Shown: positions 59,801 to 64,000 of the stretch, piece by piece
Layout: each line of letters begins with the position of its first letter
How positions within the stretch are numbered: the first letter of the stretch is position 1
Origin: AC-32 sp963717475
Lineage (GTDB): Bacteria; Actinomycetota; Thermoleophilia; Gaiellales; Gaiellaceae
Assembly: GCA_963717475.1 (NCBI GenBank)
Contig: OY970337.1
Span: 2,604,001-2,668,000, forward strand
Direction: 5' to 3'
Length of the DNA: 64,000 nt
Position numbers and translations under genes: made by a program
Notes under the pieces: model-generated
What the model saw: the letters and a program-made list of their open reading frames with translations, nothing else
What the model was told of the DNA's origin: nothing
The model's database searches: none

Positions 59801-61235
59801 CTACGCCGCCGGGACTTCGGCGTCGTCGGCCTGCTTCTGCCACCACTGCGACTCGCGGCGCTGCAGCTCGGTCTGGGCGCTCGCGACGTACGCGGCGAGC
59901 TCGGCCTCCTGCTTCGACATCCGCTCCTCGAGCTCGGCGACCTTCTCCTCGCGCGCCTCGAGCTTATCGAGCCGGATCTCGTGGTCGGCCTCGAACTGGG
60001 CCTCGCGGAGCTCGAGCGCGCGCCTCGCGGTCGTCGAGCTCCCTCAGCCGCTCCTGGACGGAGGCCTCCAGCGTCGACACCCGCCGCTCGCGGCGCTCGG
60101 CGCGTTCCTTCTGCGAGGTGGTGGTGGACTCGAAGTTGTCGAGATCGGCCTCGCGCTGGGCCAGCGACCGCTCGCGCTCCTCGAGGCGCGTGGTCCACTC
60201 GTCGAGGTCGCGCCCGCGATTCTCCTCGCGCTCGGCGTGGGAGATCGTCGCCTGCAGCCGGTTCAGCTCGGCCTCGCGCGCGGCGAGCTCGTTCTCGCGC
60301 CGGTCGAGCTCCTCGGCCCTCGCGAGGGTGTCTTCGGCGAAGCGTCCCTTGTCGCTCAGCTCGCGCTCGACGCGCTCGGCGTCGGTGCGAAGCGCCTCCT
60401 GCCGGAGGAGCAGGTCTGCCTCGCGCTCGCCGATCGCCTCGTCCTTGGCGGCGATGCGCACGGCCTCCTTTTTCAGGTCGTCCTCGCGCGCGACCAGCCG
60501 GCGCTCGCGCTCCGCGACCTCCTTGTCGCGGCTGCGGAGCTCGGCCTCGCGCTTGTCGAGCGACCGCTCGCGGCCGTCGAGCCGCACATCCGCGGCGCGC
60601 TCGCGCGTCTCGAGCTCCTTCTCGCGGCGCTCGGTCTTCTTCTCACGGTCGGCCAGGGCGGCGAACTGCTTGGAGAGCTCGGTCTTTGCCTTCTCGCGGT
60701 CGCGGTCGGCGCCCTTCAGCTCGCGCAGCCGCGCCTCCGCCTGCTCCTCCCGCTCGAGCGCGAGCTGCTGCTCTGCGGCGGCCTCGGCCTGGAGCTCGGC
60801 GACTCGCGCGTGCTCGAGCTCGATCGCCTCGCGCTCGCCGAGCACCTTCCGCTCGCGCTCTTCGAGGGCCGTCTCGAACTCGGACAGCTTTGCCTCACGC
60901 TCGTCGAGCGTGGCCGCGCGGCGGGCGAGCTCCTGGTGGGAGCTGCCACCGTCGTCGAAAGCCTCGGTCTGCTTCTCCAGCCGGAGCCGGAGCGCCTCCT
61001 CGCGCCGCTGCGCCGCCTCGAGCTCCAGCTTGAGCGCGCTCAGATCGGCATTCACGGCGACCGGCTCGGCGTCGGCCGACGGACGGGCCGTCAGCTCGAA
61101 GCGCAGCTCGACGTTCGGCGTCCCCTGCGCGTCGGCCGGCTCGCTCTCCTCCTGCCGCCGCTGGAGCTGCGCGCGCAGCCCCGTTCCGAAGCCCTTTTCG
61201 GTCTCAGCTGACTTGTGTTCGGGAGTCTCGGCCAT
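59801..61235 (-). CDS. long coiled-coil protein, frameshifted
   Basis: About 477 residues, nearly all heptad-like Glu/Arg/Leu/Ala coiled coil (EREEQAEARLRELKGADRDR; AERERRLVAREDDLKKEAVR). The last 75 residues are in another frame: LEAREEKVAELEERMSKQEA, then AAYVASAQTELQRRESQWWQ. The join is near 60020, in a GC-rich run, implying an indel. GGAGG lies upstream of the ATG at 61235. It is 20 bases after tadC on the same strand and could be a scaffold for the secretion genes. Confidence 0.72.
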
Positions 61236-61255
61236 GGTCGTCGCCTCCGGTGAGG

Positions 61256-62164
61256 TCAGAAGATCTTCGAGAGGTTGAGGAACGCCGGCCCGAGGATGAC
61301 CAGGAACATGGCCGGGAAGATGAAGAGCACCGTCGGGAAGAGCATCTTGATCGGCGCCTTCATCGCCTTCTCCTCGGCTGCGGCCTGGCGCTTGAGACGG
61401 CTGTCGTTCGCCTGCACGCGCAGGATGCGGCCGAGGGAGATGCCGAGCTGATCGGCCTGGATGATCGACCGCACGAAGGAGGAGAGCTCCGGGGTGCCGG
61501 TGCGGTCGGCGAGCTTCTTGAGCGCGTCCGAGCGCGTCTCGCCGATCCGGATCTCGCTGAGGGTCAGCGCGAACTCGTCCGCGAGCGGGCCCTCCATGTG
61601 CTCGGTCAGCTTCGAGATCGCGCCGTCGAAGCCCATGCCGGCTTCGACGCTGACGGCCATGAGGTCGAGTGCGTCCGGCAGCTCCGCGCGAATCCGGTCC
61701 TTCCGCGCGCGGGCGCGGCTGGAGACGATGAAGTCGGGCGCGATGAAGCCGAAGCCCGCGAGGACGAGCGAGAAGAAGAGCACGCCTCGCGTCCCCACCG
61801 CCGCGCCGCCGAAGATCGCGCCGAGAGCGACGCCGACGATCGCCAATCCCGATTTGAGCGCGAGGAACGTGTTAGCCGAGATCGACCGGCCCAGGCCCGC
61901 GGCGAGCAGGCGGGCGCTGACGCCCTCGACCGTCGTCTTCGGGTGCAGCTTCAGCGTCCAGCGTGCGAGCCGCTCGCCGAGCGGGTTGAGGACGCGCTCG
62001 CCGAACGGCCGTTGCAAGGCGGTGAGCGGCGCACGAACCGCGCCGTAGTTCGCGGCGCGCCGCACCGAGGTCTTGCGCTGGCGTGCCGGCAGCGTGACGG
62101 TCTCGCCGAAGAAGTACGCCGAGAGGGCGAGGCAGATGAGGCCGATGAAGATCACGAACAGCAT
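61256..62164 (-). CDS. Tad-type secretion inner-membrane protein TadC-like
   Basis: A 302-residue T2SF/GspF-domain protein. Three or more helices flank the cytoplasmic T2SF domain (LPDALDLMAVSVEAGMGFDG, AISKLTEHMEGPLADEFALT, IQADQLGISLGRILRVQAND). TadC and TadB form the inner-membrane platform for Flp/Tad pili. Here it starts 4 bases after the TadB-like gene ends. Confidence 0.83.
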   Translation of the reverse strand: MLFVIFIGLICLALSAYFFGETVTLPARQRKTSVRRAANYGAVRAPLTALQRPFGERVLNPLGERLARWTLKLHPKTTVEGVSARLLAAGLGRSISANTFLALKSGLAIVGVALGAIFGGAAVGTRGVLFFSLVLAGFGFIAPDFIVSSRARARKDRIRAELPDALDLMAVSVEAGMGFDGAISKLTEHMEGPLADEFALTLSEIRIGETRSDALKKLADRTGTPELSSFVRSIIQADQLGISLGRILRVQANDSRLKRQAAAEEKAMKAPIKMLFPTVLFIFPAMFLVILGPAFLNLSKIF

Positions 62165-62168
62165 TCGC

Positions 62169-64000
62169 TCACCCCCGGAACGAGACGATTTTTCGCAGGA
62201 ACAGGGTGCCGATCCCCATCATCACGAGGCCGACGATGATCAGCATGTGGCCCGTCGACGTATTGAAGAGCGGGGCCATGTAACTCGGGTTCAGCAGCGT
62301 CAGCGCGAAGGCGATGAAGAACGGCAGCGCGATCAGCACGTACGCCGAGGCGCGGCCCATGGCGGTCAGCCCGCGGATCTTGCGCGCGAACTGCTGCCGC
62401 TGACGGACAGTGTCGGCGATCATGTCGAACAGGCCGGCCATGCTGCCGCCGACCTGGCGCTGGATCGTCACCGCCGTGATCACGAACGAGAAGTCCTTGG
62501 AGCCGATCCGGTCGGCCGTGTCGGCGAGCGCCTCGTCCATCGGGCGGCCGAGCCGGGTGTCGGTGATCACGCGGCTGAGCTCCTTGCTGGCCGGCTCGTG
62601 GCCCTCGTCGACGATGGTCTGGAGGCCCTGCTTGAAGCTGTGGCCCGCCTTGAGCGACGCCGCGAGGGTCACGAGCAGGTCGGGCAGCTGGTCGTCGAAC
62701 TTCAGCACCCGGCGCTTTGCCTTCGTCGAGACCCAGATGTACGGGATCGCGGCGCCGACGGCGAGCGCGATCAGGATTCCGAGGGTCGAGCGCCCGGTCA
62801 GCGCGGCGAAGAACATGACCAGGAAGCCGCAGCCGCCCATCAGGTAGAAGAACTCGACCGTGCGCAAAGGGACATCCGCGCGCTCGAGGCGGACCTGCTG
62901 CCTCTTCCAGATGGCGCGGTGGCCGAAGGTCTGCTCCGTGACGCGGAAGACGCCGGAGAAGGCCGCGAAGCGCTCGCCCTTCTTGCGGCTGCGCTGTGGC
63001 CCGCCCTCGACGTGCGGGGCGAGCCGGTTCTTGACCCAGGAGCCCTTGTCGCCCGCGAGCAGGAAGCCCGCGGCCATCAGGACGAGGAAGGCGATGATCA
63101 GGACGAGCACCAGCCCGCCGAGCGACGAGTAGAACGGGTCCGGCAGCGCGTTGCCGGGCTTGGTCGCGGGCTCGAGATTTCCGGGGACGGTGACGTTGGC
63201 AGACGCGGCGCCCTCCGGATCGATCGCGACGCGCAGGTGGAGCCTGTCGCCGGGCCGGGCCGAGGTCACGTACTGGAGCTCCCACGTGCGCCGGAGCTCT
63301 GCGCGGATCGACGCGTACACGCTCTTGAGCGAGCTGGTCGAAGCCACGGCGTGGTAGGTGCCGCCGGTTCGCTGCGCCATCTGCTGCAGCGGCCCCGCCG
63401 TGTCGGCGGAAGCGCCGATGCCGATCGGGTAGACGAGCGCCCCGACCTTGCCGGCGGAGGCCACCGCGCTGTCGAGCGAGTGGGTGCTGGAGACGTCCTT
63501 GCCGTCCGTGAGCAGGACGACGACGCCGGCGCGACCTTCCTGCTCTTTCAGCAGCCGGGTCGAAAGCGAAAGCGCGTCGTAGAGAGCGGTGCCCGACTTC
63601 GTGTCAGGCCCCATCGTCCGGAGCGCGTCGTCGGCGTCGATCGTGGACGACGAGAAGTCGGTCAGCTGCACGGGCTTCGAGCCGAAGACGACGACCGCGA
63701 TCTGGTCGCTCGGCGCCTTCGCCTTGACGAAGGCCCGCGCGGCCGCGACCGCGTCGTCGAGCTTCTTGCCGGCCATCGAGCGCGAGCGGTCGATGGCGAT
63801 GACGACGCTCTTGGCGGACGCGAGGTTCTGGGCGGTGAGGTCGAGGACCTTCTGCCCGTTCTCGGTCAGCGTCGGGGGCTGGTCGGAGGCGACCGGCGCG
63901 ACGACCGTGGCGCGCACCGTCGGGTACCCGCTCGCGTCGACGTTGCGGAGCGAGACGCTCGCGGTCGCTGCCAGTGGCGCGAGCAGCGCCGCGACGGCGA
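62169..64000 (-). CDS. VWA domain fused to TadB-like T2SF protein (partial, 5' end missing)
   Basis: The visible 610 residues have an N-terminal export signal running off the window (LLAPLAATASVSLRNVD). A von Willebrand A domain follows, with MIDAS VVIAIDRSRSMAGKK and VVLLTDGKDV. After a beta-rich linker come a transmembrane helix (LGGLVLVLIIAFLVLMAAGF) and a C-terminal TadB/T2SF part (DQLPDLLVTLAASLKAGHSF, IQRQVGGSMAGLFDMIADTV) with further helices. The VWA domain should sit outside the membrane. A VWA-TadB fusion is unusual for a Tad platform protein. The true start is beyond 64000. Confidence 0.83.
   Translation of the reverse strand, partial: AVAALLAPLAATASVSLRNVDASGYPTVRATVVAPVASDQPPTLTENGQKVLDLTAQNLASAKSVVIAIDRSRSMAGKKLDDAVAAARAFVKAKAPSDQIAVVVFGSKPVQLTDFSSSTIDADDALRTMGPDTKSGTALYDALSLSTRLLKEQEGRAGVVVLLTDGKDVSSTHSLDSAVASAGKVGALVYPIGIGASADTAGPLQQMAQRTGGTYHAVASTSSLKSVYASIRAELRRTWELQYVTSARPGDRLHLRVAIDPEGAASANVTVPGNLEPATKPGNALPDPFYSSLGGLVLVLIIAFLVLMAAGFLLAGDKGSWVKNRLAPHVEGGPQRSRKKGERFAAFSGVFRVTEQTFGHRAIWKRQQVRLERADVPLRTVEFFYLMGGCGFLVMFFAALTGRSTLGILIALAVGAAIPYIWVSTKAKRRVLKFDDQLPDLLVTLAASLKAGHSFKQGLQTIVDEGHEPASKELSRVITDTRLGRPMDEALADTADRIGSKDFSFVITAVTIQRQVGGSMAGLFDMIADTVRQRQQFARKIRGLTAMGRASAYVLIALPFFIAFALTLLNPSYMAPLFNTSTGHMLIIVGLVMMGIGTLFLRKIVSFRG

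Noticed and set aside
1..64000. CRISPR arrays, insertion sequences, integrases
   Set aside because: No regularly spaced repeats, transposase motifs or terminal inverted repeats were seen. The only dispersed repeat is the two-copy element near 42.6 kb.

Overview
The window is very GC-rich (about 70%) with G/C-ending codons and many GTG/TTG starts. It has the gene content of a deep-branching actinobacterium of the Thermoleophilia (Gaiella/Solirubrobacter-like): B12-dependent ribonucleotide reductase NrdJ, multidomain class III cyclases, a large LuxR-type ATPase regulator, Tad-type secretion proteins and cold-shock proteins. This placement is inferred from content, since no rRNA gene is present. 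There is one tRNA (Thr, CGT anticodon) and no convincing transposase, integrase, prophage or CRISPR array.

Layout. 1-7 kb: fragments and housekeeping enzymes (a broken metallo-hydrolase, a hydrolase-cyclase fusion, gamma-glutamyltransferase, a glycosyltransferase with a YdcF-like gene). 7-20 kb: oxidoreductases, a two-component system, a secreted lactonase-type propeller, an S9 peptidase, small secreted proteins and the LuxR-type regulator. 20-31 kb: a cell-wall hydrolase, two cold-shock-domain genes, a PRC-barrel-like protein, NrdJ, a flippase-like protein and a DUF1003 protein. 28.7-39 kb: two large cyclase-ATPase-TPR signalling proteins flanking an MMPL transporter and small enzymes. 39-47 kb: an O-antigen ligase-like protein, a methyltransferase with two REP-like repeats at its start, cytochrome c, a sugar epimerase, and tmk-holB. 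47-51 kb: glycogen debranching enzyme with an SCP2-like partner, and an MFS exporter behind a 32-codon leader ORF. 52-57 kb: a compact plus-strand operon. 57-64 kb: cyclophilin, sugar epimerase, a long coiled-coil protein and TadC/TadB-like genes, the latter fused to a VWA domain and running off the window.

The most interesting locus is 52.0-54.3 kb. A MauE-like membrane protein, a MauD-like thioredoxin and a small exported protein with 12 cysteines in its mature part are followed by a six-helix CcdA/MauF-like protein. All junctions use GTGA start/stop overlaps. The last gene contains an in-frame UGA exactly where the CcdA family has its Ser-Pro-Cys cysteine (C-S-P-UGA, a CxxU pattern), followed at once by a stem-loop. 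It may be a selenoprotein in a disulfide/cofactor maturation cassette; a nonsense or base-call error is the main alternative.

Quality note: at least ten genes contain apparent single-base frameshifts, often in G/C runs. Most are probably assembly or sequencing errors rather than pseudogenes. Coordinates for these genes span both reading frames.
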